Shown here: one piece after another, positions 44,426-57,200 of the stretch
Position numbering within the stretch: the first letter of the stretch is position 1
How the letters are laid out: each line of letters begins with the position of its first letter
From: Porites lutea
Lineage: Eukaryota; Cnidaria; Anthozoa; Scleractinia; Poritidae
Assembly: GCF_958299795.1 (NCBI RefSeq)
Contig: NC_133211.1
Span: 12,402,711 to 12,466,710 of the forward strand
Length of the DNA stretch: 64,000 bases
Direction of reading: 5' to 3'
Notes under the pieces: generated by a model
What the model saw: the letters and a program-made list of their open reading frames with translations, nothing else
Told to the model about the DNA's origin: nothing
Database searches by the model: none
Translations under genes and position numbers: made by a program

Positions 44426-45035
44426 TAGGGACCTTACGAAACGACGACGGCAACGGGAACGTCAAAAAAGAAATAGGTTTTATGAGCAAAACAACAACTC
44501 TGAACGTACATCACGCTTTTTGGTACATTTCTTTGCAGTGCCTGCAAGAACTACGACGTGAAATGACCAAATTTTAAATTAACTTGGGAATGGGACCGGA
44601 AGGCGATAAATTCTACCATCTCTGTCAAAATTCGGGCGCTGTCCTTTCTCTTCAGCTCCAAACTAAATTCCCTTCTTTTAAGTAACTGGGCCCCTTGGAA
44701 TAATCGCGAAAAAAAGTGAAAGGATGCCAAGTCTATTTTTCAGCGACGTTTTCATGGACGTCGACATTAGAGAGATTAAGATTTCACGTTTACGCCAAAC
44801 GGTAGCCGTGAATTTGTACCACGTGACCAAGTTTTCCCCTTATTTTCCGTTTACCTCTTTATTACTTCTACACAAAAATAAGTAGTTTTATGCCAGTTTT
44901 AACCATATGAATCCTTCGGCACTGTTTTTATCTGCTTATTTTCTATTCTGAGAAATTCTCAACTTGAGTCTGACGTTTTCCGTTTGCGGTAAACGTGAAT
45001 CTTAATCTCTCGAATGTCGGATCGTAAGGTCCCTA
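44426..45035. mobile_element. TIR element with TAGGGACCTTACGA termini containing a nested foldback
   Basis: TAGGGACCTTACGA opens at 44426 and its exact reverse complement closes at 45022-45035. Inside, GACATTAGAGAGATTAAGAT with a further 20 bases (44762-44801) is inverted at 44980-45019. The inner inverted repeat is about 40 bp long. A fragment of the left half (CAACGAGAATGTCAAAAAA..) recurs near 52245-52380, and an end-like piece is at bases 14-33 of the window. Confidence 0.85.
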
Positions 45036-45599
45036 TTCAGCCGTAGTGGCGGCGCGATGGGTTATGGGAATTTCCGACATGCTTCTGTGCTTCTGAAGCT
45101 TTCCCATGATTCTTCTCGCTTAACACCAAAAATGCCATGACTTACGCCGCGACTACCACCGGAAATCTCAACAAGCGGATGGGCACTGACGTAGGCTCGA
45201 TTTCCATATGAAGGAAGTCCGGTTTGCATCTTCCTTCCCTAGGGCGCACAAAACGGCTGCAGAACTGGCGAGCAGGAAGCGCAAGCAACATGCGACGGGA
45301 AGAGGGAGGGTGTGAAAAAATGCTGCCCTCCCTCGCCTTGGTTCTCATTCTAACGCAGCATTACAGTATTTTAGGTTTTCAACAGTTTTCTCGAGTGCAT
45401 TTTCCTGCTTTGAAAGAAGCGTTTTCATCCCAGGAAGAGAAATCGAGATGGAAATTCAGTTGTTCTTCTGAACTGTCTGAAATAGTTTCGATTCTTATTT
45501 GCATACCGCTGACCTCATAAGGTGGGTCCTGCAACTGAGGGGGGAGGGTTGAGAACTGAAATTTTCTTACAAGCATACATAACAAGACTTAAACGGTAT

Positions 45600-45725
45600 T
45601 ATAGAACTTCTTAATTGCCATAAGTTGCTTAAAATCCAATCAAGTTGCCACAAACATCAAAATTTGCCAAACAGATGCTCAAAAGTTGCCGAGCAGCTTG
45701 TGGCTAGGCTACTGACAATCGGCTC
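45600..45725. repeat. GTTGCC-rich repeat tract
   Basis: (A)GTTGC(C/T) and TTTGCC words recur about six times in 100 bases. The tract looks like the reverse orientation of the AGCAAC tract at 30640-31060. The right part matches the GGCTCCTG.TACTGA phrase seen after the palindrome at 9756. Confidence 0.45.
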
Positions 45726-46096
45726 CTGCTACTGACTAGTACGTAAGGGCCAAGGGACCAGTCTCTTGATGTCTAGAATCTGTTTTTTCTCGGTAATAGT
45801 ATGGCACCTTACACCACGTACTACCCTTACAAAGGAAAAGATCTTTAAGTTTTACGTGACAACAGCTGAAACACCGGATGTGGACTTCTTTTTTCTCCGC
45901 GTTTGTTGCGTTTTCGTTTCTATGGTAACATATTTATGCCGCTGGCCATAACAAGCGCATTTTCTTACACCTCCATGTTTGATCGTGTCTTCTCTTTTGG
46001 GGAAACTAATTTATTTTATAACTGTTCTTTTCGGTCACGCAGTGTAATTAGTGTAAGCATACAGCTTAGTACTCTTGTAGTTTTAACTGGACAGTT

Positions 46097-48357
46097 ATGA
46101 GTGGAAGATCGTCCAATTCGAACGACGATACTGGCCGAGCAAAGAAGAAAGGTGGCGGTTTCTTGGCCCGGCAATCGAAGGCAAAGAAGACAATTACAGA
46201 GGAAGAGTTGCTGAAAAAGGACTCAGTCGCTCCGGATGACGTTTTGAAGTTAGGAAAATGCACAGAAAGTAAGTGCATGCAACGACAAATTTGTTCGGTT
46301 TGCAGCTTTAGTGATCCAATGAATTTGGTCACGTATAATAACGTTGATTAATTGCCGGAGAGTAATAAACGCTGGAAATGATTAGAACTTCATCGTCGTT
46401 CGTGTGTTAACTAGGTATTTACATGTATTCGTTCTTGCTCTCATTTGCAGATTACCTCTGTGAACCCAGTGCAAATGTTTACCACATCGATTTTACTCGC
46501 TTTAAAATCCGCGATATGGAAACCGGGAACGTACTGTTTGAGATAGCCAAGCCCGAAAACATTGAGGAAGACATCATTGACAATGACGAGGATCCCAATG
46601 CAGGCCGCTTCGTCAGATACAAGTTTACTCCAGAGTTTTTGAAGTTAAAAACCGTAGGAGCAACGTGAGTTTCTTCGTTTCTTCTTTGCCCAAGCAAACG
46701 AAATTAGGCAAAACAGAGATCTATTTCTTATACTGGTGGTGCGATCGACCTATATATTTTTCTAAAATATTTTGAGCTCAAGTGGCATGGGTAACGTTCA
46801 AACGTAGTCTAATTTTTCTCGTTACCTATTGTCTATCTGTAATCGTCGATTGTTTTTAAGATTGCTCGGATTTCCCTCCATTAACTTTGCCCCCTTATTT
46901 TATGTTACCGATATTCTAATATCGTTTTTTTTTTATCTTATTTTCAGAGTCGAATTCACTGTGGGAGACAAACCTGTCAACAATTTTCGAATGATAGAAC
47001 GTCACTATTTTAGAGACCGCCTGTTAAAAAACTTCGATTTTAACTTTGGATTTTGTATACCAAACAGCAAGAACACGTGTGAGCATATCTACGAATTTCC
47101 TGCTTTAGATATCGATGAAAGTAAGTATTCAATTCTACTTGTGTTAAATGTGTTATCTTATAATGTCACTCTTTTTACCCGTACGCTCCAACAACTTAAA
47201 TCACTTGTCTGGAATTAAATATTTGAATTGATCGTTTTATATAAAATGTTCCGATTTTAATTTTAGTGAGTTGATATTGTTTAGCGTGGCATTGTCTTGT
47301 AGTACTCTTGTTTCTCCAAAACAATTTTTCCTTGACAGCTTTTAACGCAAGATTAATCTTTTTGTGGGAAGGTAGATCATATCCTTTATTTGTTTATTTT
47401 GAAACGTTACACTTTGATGTTGGTATATTGAACCAAAAGCTATTTAAGGGAAGTCACTTTAACGTTAATGCACAACATTGTGATGTACAGTTTAGTAGTA
47501 ATCTAAGTTTATGATGACATTAACAAATACGTTATTCAGGAAAAAATTTAAATTGTCCGAATCATAATTGCATAATAATCGCCATCCAGTTTGCATGATT
47601 CCAGTAGGTTGTAAAATTTGAATCTTTCAGGAAATTCGCTAACTTGTTCTTCAAAGGAAGAACAGTTTGGAGAAGTTGTATGAGAATTTAGAGGCCTAAA
47701 ATAAACTCCCATTATTACGGACTATAACCATAAAGGACTCAACCTCATGGTTCCAGGGTGTCTGCAGTACTTAATGGATGATTGAGGGCCGGGGGGCGGG
47801 GTTTTTTCCCCCTGGCCATTTTTATAGGAGAGAAACAGGAAAATAGAACCAAAAGGCCTTTTCAGCTGTTCAAATCCCCCACGTACTAATTTAATGTACC
47901 TGGCAACTTGAAATGTTAGTGACAGCTCCAAGACTCTCTTAGGGGGAAAACGTACGTCCCTAGTCTGAATTTCAAATACAGTTGTTTTGCATTTTGAGGA
48001 GTAGGCCATGTCCCTGTCGGTATTTGACCCATCTTTTTGTCGTTTGCTGCCATTTCATCTACACTTATGTGGCTGTTTTAAGGTCATGTCACTCGTCAGA
48101 ATTTTTCCTTTAACAGGCCTCAGCTCTGTTGTAATCTGTACCTCTTGAAAGAAAGGATCAGGAAATGGCCACTTTGTGCTTTTTAGACTGATGCACAGTT
48201 AAGAGGATTATTTGACATGTAAACTCTTTCTCTTTTCTTTGTTTTCACAGTGCAAGAAATGATTGATCATCCATTTGAGACAAAGTCGGATAGCTTTTAC
48301 TTTGTAGAGGGCAAACTCATCATGCATAACAAAGCAGACTATGCGTATGATGGATAG
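46097..48357 (+). CDS. unc119: UNC119 lipid-binding chaperone
   Basis: Four exons, 46097-46268, 46451-46664, 46948-47120 and 48251-48357, join in phase into 221 residues. Residues 58-221 form the GMP-PDE-delta-like beta sandwich with the near-invariant family blocks: [80 protein letters not shown] and [12 protein letters not shown]119 binds the myristoylated N-termini of transducin alpha, NPHP3 and Src kinases and hands them to ARL2/ARL3, so it traffics lipidated proteins to cilia. The first exon encodes a basic, disordered N-terminus ([18 protein letters not shown]) that is shorter than in vertebrates (240 in human UNC119). The start is the only ATG before this segment in frame. It converges on PHF12 about 3.4 kb away. 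Confidence 0.97.
47735..48125. repeat. Dispersed repeat in unc119 intron 3
   Basis: The right half matches 11900-12100. The left half carries GAGGGCCGGGGGGCGGGG and GCAACTTGAAAT.TTAGTGACA, phrases also found at 60840-60945. It is probably one repeat family, but its termini are not defined. Confidence 0.55.
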
Positions 48358-49039
48358 CAATTTTAAGCACAACCATTGTAAAAATTACAATGTACTAATA
48401 TTAGTATTATGTACAGAAACATTCATAGAAAACATGTAAAGATAAACATCTTATCATGCTCAACCCTATAAATTACCCATGTTCAACAACCAGAATAGGA
48501 TTATTAGATTACTGTCAGTTATTTTTCATAATATCATTGTATTTTGTATAATCCTCCTTCTACATGAGAATTCTAATGGTTCTATTTATGTAGACTGCTT
48601 TAGCTGACTAATTTTGTGTTTCTAACAACAAGCTTAATTTGATAGGATTTCAAGGACATTTTAAAACAAGTTGTTCTGGGAAGTTAAAGGGTTATTTTAT
48701 AAGGGAAGTGGTTGTTTTCAATCCAGCTAGGTAGAAAAAATATGGAAAGAATTGTTCATTTGAAACAGGATTCTCAAAGGCTGATCATTGTGATCATTAT
48801 CAAAGCCAACACTTTTTGTAAAATATATATCTTATTTGGAACGATATCAACCCATCAGGTCTCTGTCATTGTTCGCAAATTAGTTAAATGAAGTCCGAAC
48901 ATTACTTTAGAGTAATAGCTTTGAAAGAAGTGGCTGATAGGTATTTGAAGTAGCATGAATGGAATTTTGTATTGTTGAAATGATAATGACTGAATGTCCT
49001 ACACGGGCTTACATCTTATTCATAGACAAGATTAAACCC

Positions 49040-49045
49040 AATAAA
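49040..49045 (+). terminator. Polyadenylation signal candidate of unc119
   Basis: AATAAA stands in an AT-rich 3' region 683 bases after the unc119 stop. Confidence 0.45.
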
Positions 49046-49194
49046 AATTTGAACCTTTCTTGAATTAGAAGTCATTTGTCACTTATGCAATTTTCCCTTG
49101 AGTCAATAGTCTATATCACTTTGTCACAAATCAGAAAAATTAGTGACAAACCATTGATTTAATGGTAGCCCTTTCCCAAAATTTTGAGTAAATT

Positions 49195-49505
49195 GACGTT
49201 GGGTGTATCATGTTTGAAGGCATGACAACAGATGAACCTCTGATAAGTGACCACACAAAATGCAAAGAGTTAGTGGTTGCATATGGGAGTTGGTTGCTTA
49301 CCAAAATGGAACCAGGAGGAGTGTGCACAAATAGACCACACCATGCATCAGATGGTCGCTTACAACGATTATCAAACCTTCAGGCCAAAGAGGGGTCGTG
49401 GTCGCTTATGAAAGATGGTCTTTTATCAGAGGTCTTAGATTGGGAAAATTTTGGTGTTTTTAATAGGTGGTCACTTGCGAGAGGTGGTTGCACGTAGAGG
49501 TTTGA
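49195..49505. repeat. Element related to 33821-34385
   Basis: AAGTGACCAC, GGTCGCTTA(C/T) and GGTGGTCACTTGCGAGAGG are repeated, as in the element at 33821-34385, and GTTTGA / ACGTAGAGGTTTGATC-type words occur near both ends. It is a diverged TIR element or fragment. The plus-strand open frame across it is not a gene. Confidence 0.6.
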
Positions 49506-49852
49506 TCATACTCTGATGGATTTGTCCATTTACCAGTAATTATTTATGTAATTGACTCCTTGAGTGAGCCAAGATCTCTTATGCGTAAATGTTCATGCTA
49601 TGCTGGATAGCTTTTGCACTGGCACGAAAAACATATTGAACGAGGCGTCTGTTCACACATAATAACGGTGATTTTGGGTCGATTTCTGTAACTGAGAGAA
49701 GCTACACTGAGCTGATCTCCAAAGGGATGGATAGGTGTTCATACTTTACTGGATAGCTTTTCAGGTTGGCGCTAATAGTGTGAACATAGCCTACGTTTCA
49801 AAGAAGAGAGGAAGAAGGACTTTCAGGAAGTCTGTTTTTGGGTGGGTTTTAG

Positions 49853-50070
49853 CCTGCAGTGCAGGTGTATTTTGAGTGGGGGAAACCTTGTTCGTGTTCG
49901 TAATATTGTTGTAGCCGCCATCTTTGATTTTATGACAGTGGAAGATCGGGGAGAGTAGAAATAGTAACCCTTACTCGCCCCATCTCTTCCTCTCTTCGGG
50001 AAGTTTCAACATGGCACTTTCGCGAGCAAATTTCGTGCTCAAAGAAAACGCCTGCACCGCAGGATAGGTG
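49853..50070. mobile_element. MITE with AGCCTGCAGTGCAGG termini
   Basis: GCCTGCAGTGCAGGTGTATT then TTGAG at the left is inverted as CTCAAAGAAAACGCCTGCAC then CGCAGGATAGG at the right. The interior is non-coding. Confidence 0.7.
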
Positions 50071-50084
50071 GGTTTGTGTTGCCT

Positions 50085-50186
50085 AGCCTGTGCTCGGATG
50101 ACCCTTCCCCTTAAAGAAATCGGAAGGAAATTCTCTCTCTCTCTCCGATTTTTTTTAGGGGAGGGGTCAACTGCACATGGGCTAGT
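50085..50186. mobile_element. MITE with CTAGCCTGTGC termini
   Basis: CTAGCCTGTGCTCGGATGAC then CCTTCCCCTTAAA is mirrored by TTTAGGGGAGGGGTCAACTG then CACATGGGCTAG. The two arms make up most of the 102 bp. It follows the preceding element by 15 bp. Confidence 0.8.
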
Positions 50187-50481
50187 GTTGCCAGGTCTCC
50201 AAATTTGAATCCATGCCATATCACCTCTGATATCATCTCGTACACTGCCACCTGCTTCTATGTTTACATACTCAATAATGAACCCAAAATCACCCCTCAG
50301 TTAAATGGTAAGCTCATTCTCAGGGTCTCGCCTGACCCCAGGAATGAGGTTAGTACGAAAGCACATACTCTAGACTTGTTTTGGAGTACCCTTGGGGACC
50401 CAGTGCCCTGGGTGTTTTAAGAAGTGGGGTTTGCAGGAAAGGCTTTGCAAGGATCAGGGATATGGGGATAATTTTTATAAC

Positions 50482-50580
50482 TACAGTCAAACCGTGCTTT
50501 AAGAACACCCACTTAATACGGACACCTCATTACAACGGACAGTTTGTTTTGTTATTTTAGAATCACTAGATAAATAATTA
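50482..50580. repeat. Fragment of the TACAGTTGAACC family
   Basis: CTACAGTCAAACCGTGCTTT, then ACACCCACTTAATACGGACA and AACGGACAGTTTG, match the left half of the element at 57469-57612. The right terminus is missing. Confidence 0.65.
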
Positions 50581-51718
50581 AGGGATTTCGGAGTAAAAAA
50601 AATAATATACAGAACAAAAGAATAAACTAAACATCAGTCCTTACAAAACTCAATAAGCTTCAGTGTAATAACAGAAATTTCTCATGTCCTTGTGCACTGT
50701 ACAATGATTGTTTTCTTTGATTGTTTTCTTTTTCACTTTACCATAAGAAAGACAATGACAACAACTGCAAAGAGAATGGTAATCTGAATAGGTATATTAT
50801 GCCAGGGTAGGGTTTCATCTCCTCTATTGTGAATGACATAAGTGGAACTTTGTGCACTTATATACTGCATGCAACTCTCAATCATCAGCTAACTAAACAA
50901 ACCAACTTTAACTACTTTAATTACAATACATTTGTGTAACTTAGAATATTATTAGTTAAAAGTTGAACCACCTTTGCCATCACAAAAGCTTTTGTGAATT
51001 GTAAGACAACAATGGACATTAACTGTACAAGTAATAAATATTTTGTCCATCCCTGTCTTAAATAGAATGATACAAGAATAAAATTACATACACTTTTTCA
51101 AAAAGGTTGGACATCAGTCACATAAAATCTCATATACACTTCCTTTCTGATACATACATACCTATACAATATAAAAATACTGGCCATTTTTGTGCCTCTT
51201 ACATGGAGTCCTCCTATAACCTTTGCAAAACCCTACATACTTTATAACTTCCAACCAACTCTTCGGGCTTCACATAACTGACAACCAAAGAAAGTTTTGA
51301 GTTCACAAATTGGTCATCCCAGTGCTGTGTGGCAGAGAATTTAGTTGGTGATGTTATTCATGTTCAACCTCTCTTTATCATAAAGAACAGTTGCCAGATA
51401 CCGAATTTAACGTTAACATTGAACTGACATATTTTAATCACCTCTCCCTGATTGCTAGTGACAGATTGTGGGAAGAAGAAAGACAAATCAATATTTAGTT
51501 TTTATGATGGGTCTATAGCACCCTTGCATTCCTCCCGATTCTTACAGAAACCAGAATATAATTTGTTAAAATCACAGTCACTGTGGCAAAAATCAAGATA
51601 AAAGGTGCAATTTAACTTGTTCTGAAGCTCTTTCATTTTTCATTAAAATTCTTCACCTTCAAAAGCTGAAGTTTTCGAATACAACAATACTATTCTTTAA
51701 CTGTAGGACTAACACTGA

Positions 51719-54244
51719 TTATGAGACCACGGGCTTTTTCTCATTTGCACAGCTAGTACTTGTCTTCGCACTTGATGGTAGCTTAGTTGCATGACTTGTT
51801 ATACTGAACACAAACTGTGCACATCCCAGTTTTATATAACTCCCATGATGCAACAGTGCTGTGCCTTCCCAGCCTGCCCCACTGCCACCAATCAAGTTTG
51901 AACTGCTTGTTGTACAGTTACAAGCTTTCACAATTTTTTGCACTCCGAGACCAACAGTTCTCCGTGATCCTTTAGGCTTGGAGTTTTGTCTGACTTGAGC
52001 AGCAGCCAGCAATTTATTTTTGCTGACTTTTGATGGGTCAAGATCCTTTGATGAGACAACGTGTCTGTTAATTTTGTCTGAAAAGTCACATGAGTACAAA
52101 ACATTGTCCACGTATGTTCCATGTTCACTGTAGTTTATGAGTTCATATTGTTTTGATGTCTGTCAGGGGAAAAAATATCATAAGTTAGAGAGTTATTAGT
52201 GTGTGCACCATCACTGCTTACAACAAAGGGGAGCTTAAGCAAAGATGATGGTGACGCAACGAGAATGTCAAAAAACCAAGGTTTAGATTGGTGAAACAAC
52301 AACTTTGCAAGTGCATCATGCTTTTTTGTAAATTTCTTTGCCATCACTGCACGACTATGACACAAAAAAGCCTAATTTCACAACAACAACTTTCTTTTTT
52401 TTTTTTTCCTGAATTTTCATAGTCTTAAGATTGAACAAGATGGAATAAGTGCAATACAGTTTGAAGCAGCACAAATGCAATTTTTAAGTGAGGTTCTCAT
52501 TGCCATCACCATTGTAGTTACTTAATCTCCCCAAACTCTTAGTATTTCAACAAAAATATTATTGCCCAAGGAAGCTTTATACCTCATCATAGAATATAGA
52601 ACAGTGTTTTTCTGAAATGAAGTTACAGTGACCATATTCCTGAAGACAAACATCCATGTCTGGACCTACCAAAATTTCAGAAAATAAAACAATAATTGAT
52701 CCAACAAACACTATCATCAACAGGTTAACATTATGAAACTAATACATACGTACATACTCAACCTACTTTAATACTATCAATCAGTTCACTACTGAGATTC
52801 CTACCAACAGAAAAGTGTCAATCCTCTTTTACAATAAAAAATAAGGTCAAACTTCAGTCTACTTTCTAGGACAACATAAATACTTGACAGCAATTCACTT
52901 ACTGCAAAAGCTATTGAAGCCAAAAAGAGATTGATGAAATGAAATAAAAATGTTTGCTGGGTTTAGTTAAAAGAAATTGAAGTTATCACCTTGTCCAAGG
53001 GAGAGACACTTGTGAATCATAGGACATACAGGGCCTGTCCCAGTCAGTGGACACAACACTGCTATGGATCTACCTGCTGGAACTGTAAAGGAGAGTGAAT
53101 CATGTAGGTAACATGCAAGTCACTTAACTACATTTTTTTTACAGCCAGTCAATTTTATTTTTTTAATTTTTAGCTTTTTACCACTGTAATGTCCAATAGG
53201 ACCTTTACAGGTAGCCATTCACATGGTACAAAACCAACATGCTGGAGAGCAAAAGGCCCATTGGGACAAGACAAACAAAAGGCATACATAATTTGAAAAG
53301 GTTATTTCTTTTGTTTGTCTTGTCCTAATGTGACTTTTCCTCTCCGGCATGGCAGTTTTGTACCACATGAATGGCTAGCTGTTAAGTGCCTATCAAAGCT
53401 AGTCTATTTATTTAGCTTTTTTTTTCATTGTAATGCACAACTGAAAATAATTACATTGATAATTACACAATACATAAATTATTATTATTTATTATTATTA
53501 TCACATTCATAAACATACACTCATAAGAAGTACAAAAAAACATTGGCTTATGAATGCAACTTGAGTACTAGCCTTTGTCTCTGCTAAGAAGGCTAAAGGG
53601 GATTCATAACACCTTAAGAATTTCTTTTACACCCCCAGGAACCAAAATATTTATTTCTACAAAGCAACAATAATCATTAACCATTTGCTAATGGTTCATA
53701 ACAAAAGATGCCAAAAACTTGGAGAACTACTGGTATTTAAAAGTTCCTCCACAAAAAATTAATGTTTGTAACATTTAATATTACATCCTTCACTGGAATA
53801 TCTAAAACCTCAAGCTACAGGTGTTAACAAAAATAAGGAAACAATAACAACAAAAACAATTCTAGTAACTTACCAGCTTGTTGTGGAAGAACTATTGTCT
53901 CCTTTAAGCCATTGAAAGAAATTTTTCTAGCTGCCACAGGACTGGGAGGAACAGGCTTTAGAAATTCAAGAAAAAAACGTCTTCAGTTAGTTCAAGAAAA
54001 CAAACTTCAGCTCTCCCAACACACCCAAGTTCAAAGGAAACTAAGTGTGACTCATGTTGTTCAAGGATTTCTAGACTCTACAAAATTTTACTACCTTGTG
54101 CAAGTTTTTCATCGCTCAGTTGAGGATATATAACAAAAAATCAACAAGTTTTGGTAAAGAATGCTGATAGTGGTACATACCACTTGGAGTAAGGTATCTG
54201 TAGCAATTTTGAGACCACCCTTTAATAATATCTACATGTAAGAA

Positions 54245-54293
<49 letters not shown>

Positions 54294-57200
54294 CAACAAA
54301 AAGGAGTTCAACCAGCTGAATGTTTTGTACTTTGTTTGCCTTGTGATTAATTCATTGGGCTTCCTTACCTTGGTCTGTGTGAGAAGCTGCTGAAGTCTCT
54401 GGTATGCCAACACTTGAATGAGACGAGGGTCCAACTTTGCCAACTCTGTTGATGAAAAAATTGCCAACAATTACAAACACAGAAACCATTTATCTTGATA
54501 AAAATATATATCTTATTACTTGACTGATTGGCCCGGTGGTATGAGAATAATATCACCAGCAACCAAGGGGATTATTTTCATATCTTGTAGGAACTTGTTG
54601 AAAGCTGCCTTAACTTTTGCCAGAATTTGTTATTTCCATGTGAATACAAGAGTGTGCACTTTATCATACAAGAAAGGTGGGTGGGGTGTCCAACCTATTC
54701 ATTCTCCAAAAAGTTTTTTCTCTGATTTTTGCATTTTAGTGATTTTGAAGTAGACTATCCCTTTAGTGGGCATCACTCATTTTTTAGACACTTTCGTCCA
54801 ATGGTGGGTACTTCGTACGTAAAATGAGTTACTTTTTAGATTAAATCAGGATTTTCTTTTTCTCTTATGACTGATTAAGGGCTTGGAAACAAAGGATATT
54901 CAGAATCAAAATAAGTTGAATACTGGTTTATTCTGAGGACAGATTTTACCCATAAGAGGGATGTAAATAGAGAGGAGAAGTCATTGCAGTGTACGTCATG
55001 TTGCCATGGCAGCAAAATTTCTGGATGACAACAAAACAAAAATGTCATTAAAAAGTGAATTTGCACTGCTTCAAACTTCATCTATCTTAATCAATTTCAT
55101 TTTGAGAAATGATGTGATCAACAAGTCACGGGCACCGGACAAAGAAAAAATATGAGTCCCCGACAGGAATTGACCCTATGACCTTCTGTAAACCGGTCTG
55201 ATGCTTTATCCACTGAGCTACAAAGGGGAGTCCTTGGTAGCTCAGTGGTTAGAGCATTTGAGTCGAGTACGGAAAGTCATAGGTTCCATTCCTGTCTGGG
55301 ACTCAGATTTTTTCCTTGTCACATGCTTGTGACATGTTGATCACATTACTTCTCATTTCTTCACCAAGCTTAAAATTTACCATCTTTCTTTATTTATCAC
55401 ACAATTTCTGGTGTTGAATCTGAAAGGACAATATCTAAGTGCAGAAAAAGAAAATTTTTGTGCTGTGTTCACCTACTCCATAAAGCAAGTGCGTCAAAAT
55501 AGGAAGTTTCATGCTGCAGTCGTGCAATGATGGCTGAAAATGTACAAAAAGGCATGATGTACGTGCAAAGTTGTTGTATCGCTGATCTAAACCTAATTGC
55601 TTTTTCGCCATTCTCATTACCTTCGCCATAGTCATTGCTTAAGCTTTATATTGTTGTGATCCAGAAATTTTGCAACCGTGGTAATGTGAAATCACACTTC
55701 TTCTCTGTGTTTGCTTTGAGACTGAGAGTTTCAAAACAAAACCAAGCACTAGTAAATGACACAAAAATCCCAGATATGACATGTGACTCCACTTACCATT
55801 AAAAGCATCAACTCCAGCTGCAGCACAGATGCTGTTTATGGCATTAGCAGTTGCCATGGAAGTAGCAGCTGCTGCCTGGTTAACCTTATTAGGACTTGAG
55901 CCTATAGATGCGGGTGTGGCAGCATTAACTGTCCCAAGTTTTACAGGATTTACACTTGTTCCATTTCCTGCTGCACCTAATGTTACTATACTACCACCAG
56001 GGATTTGACTAGAGCCTGCTGCATTCAATCCTGCAGTAGCAATTGTCTTAATTATGTTCCCACTGTTTGTGCTTGTTAGAACAATGAGTTTTGTTGGAGC
56101 CGCTGAAGCAGCTTTCGTACCATTGGAGCTTCCTGGACTACCAGCAGCTGTAACAGTTGAAATAGTTCTACTTGCTGCACTAACAGTTGTATTCACTACA
56201 GAGCTCGTACTTGGTGTAGGAACAGCCACTGTTTTTACACCCTCCACTGTAATTTTTGGCTTGACATTGTTCAAATGGCCAATATCATTGATTAACTTTG
56301 CCGTGTCATTAGAGAGCTGTTTGCATTCAGCACTCAGTTGATTCAAGTCATTACAAGCAACAGGCTTTTCAACAGATTTTGGTTCCTGCTTCACCAGAAC
56401 CTGAGAAGGTAGATGCGTTGAAGACACTGTACACATACTGACCGGATTACCAGAATTGACTGACTTTGCCGTAAGAGGTCCATTCATGTGAGTTTGCAAC
56501 TTAGACGGTGATGCATACAAAATTGTCAGTGGTTTAGTTATGGTTTTCCCACCACTAGTGGTAGTGATAGTAGTTGTAACAACTCTACTGATGCAAGCAT
56601 TAGGAACACCACTACTGGAAGGTGATGTTGAACTGTGATTGTTTAAGTCTGACTTGGATGACAAACCATTCACAACTGGTTCCTTTACTGCTCCATTACT
56701 TCCAGCTTGAACAGGTGTGGAAGTATTTGTAGAGTTTGCTGTTTCCCCTTTGACAGATGAAGTGTCAATGTGGTTTGAAATCAAACTTTTGTTGCTAGAT
56801 GGTTGAGTCAGATGCTTAGCAATCCCACACTGAAGGCTGATCACACATTTTAGCCACTAAAATACAAACAGGATTTTCACTATTAATCTAGTTGCAGGAG
56901 GAAGGTTTAAAATTACAGGAGAATATTTTAAAGGAGGCTCCATCTCTGAATAAAAAATAGTCATAGGTTACCGAACATTTACATTTGCTTAGTTAAAGTA
57001 GAACTTTCTGATCTCCGATGCCTAATGAAGACCCTGTACAAAGAGGAAATCAATCTGAGTTTCAGGTTACTTGTAAACAAAGAGCTCCCCTTATTGAAAG
57101 AGTCAGGCTTTGGCAATTACGTTTCCTTGGTCATGTGCCTACTTGCCAGAAAATGAGCTCATCAGAGAATTTGCAATGTATGTTCCTACTAATGGGAGGA

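Larger units (their letters stand above)
43221..46096. other. Spacer between prpf19 and unc119
   Basis: The first part is the prpf19 3' untranslated region, with AATAAA at 43556-43561. Elements at 43918-44093 and 44426-45035 and a GTTGCC-rich tract at 45600-45725 are listed separately. Bases 45036-45600 and 45726-46096 contain short open frames but nothing recognisable. The second of these must carry the unc119 promoter. No TATA box is apparent. Confidence 0.5.
48358..51718. other. Convergent spacer between unc119 and PHF12
   Basis: The unc119 3' untranslated region probably ends after AATAAA at 49040-49045, 683 bases past the stop. Elements at 49195-49505, 49853-50070, 50085-50186 and 50482-50580 are listed separately. 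Bases 50590-51718 are AT-rich and should include the PHF12 3' untranslated region. No gene was recognised. Confidence 0.5.

Noticed and set aside
46097-46351. An 84-residue open frame that starts like UNC119 and ends in YNNVD
   Set aside because: It is unc119 exon 1 read through its own donor at 46269. The spliced model restores the conserved UNC119 sequence.
49210-49497. 95-residue frame between unc119 and PHF12
   Set aside because: It spans a repeat related to 33821-34385, whose repeated GGTCGCTTA words account for it.
55230-55304. A functional tRNA gene on the plus strand
   Set aside because: A and B boxes are good but the anticodon arm does not pair and a mirrored copy sits head to head. 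It is better seen as a tRNA-derived repeat.
56054-56341. Plus-strand frame opposite the large PHF12 exon
   Set aside because: It is the antisense shadow of the repetitive Ser/Thr/Ala coding sequence.
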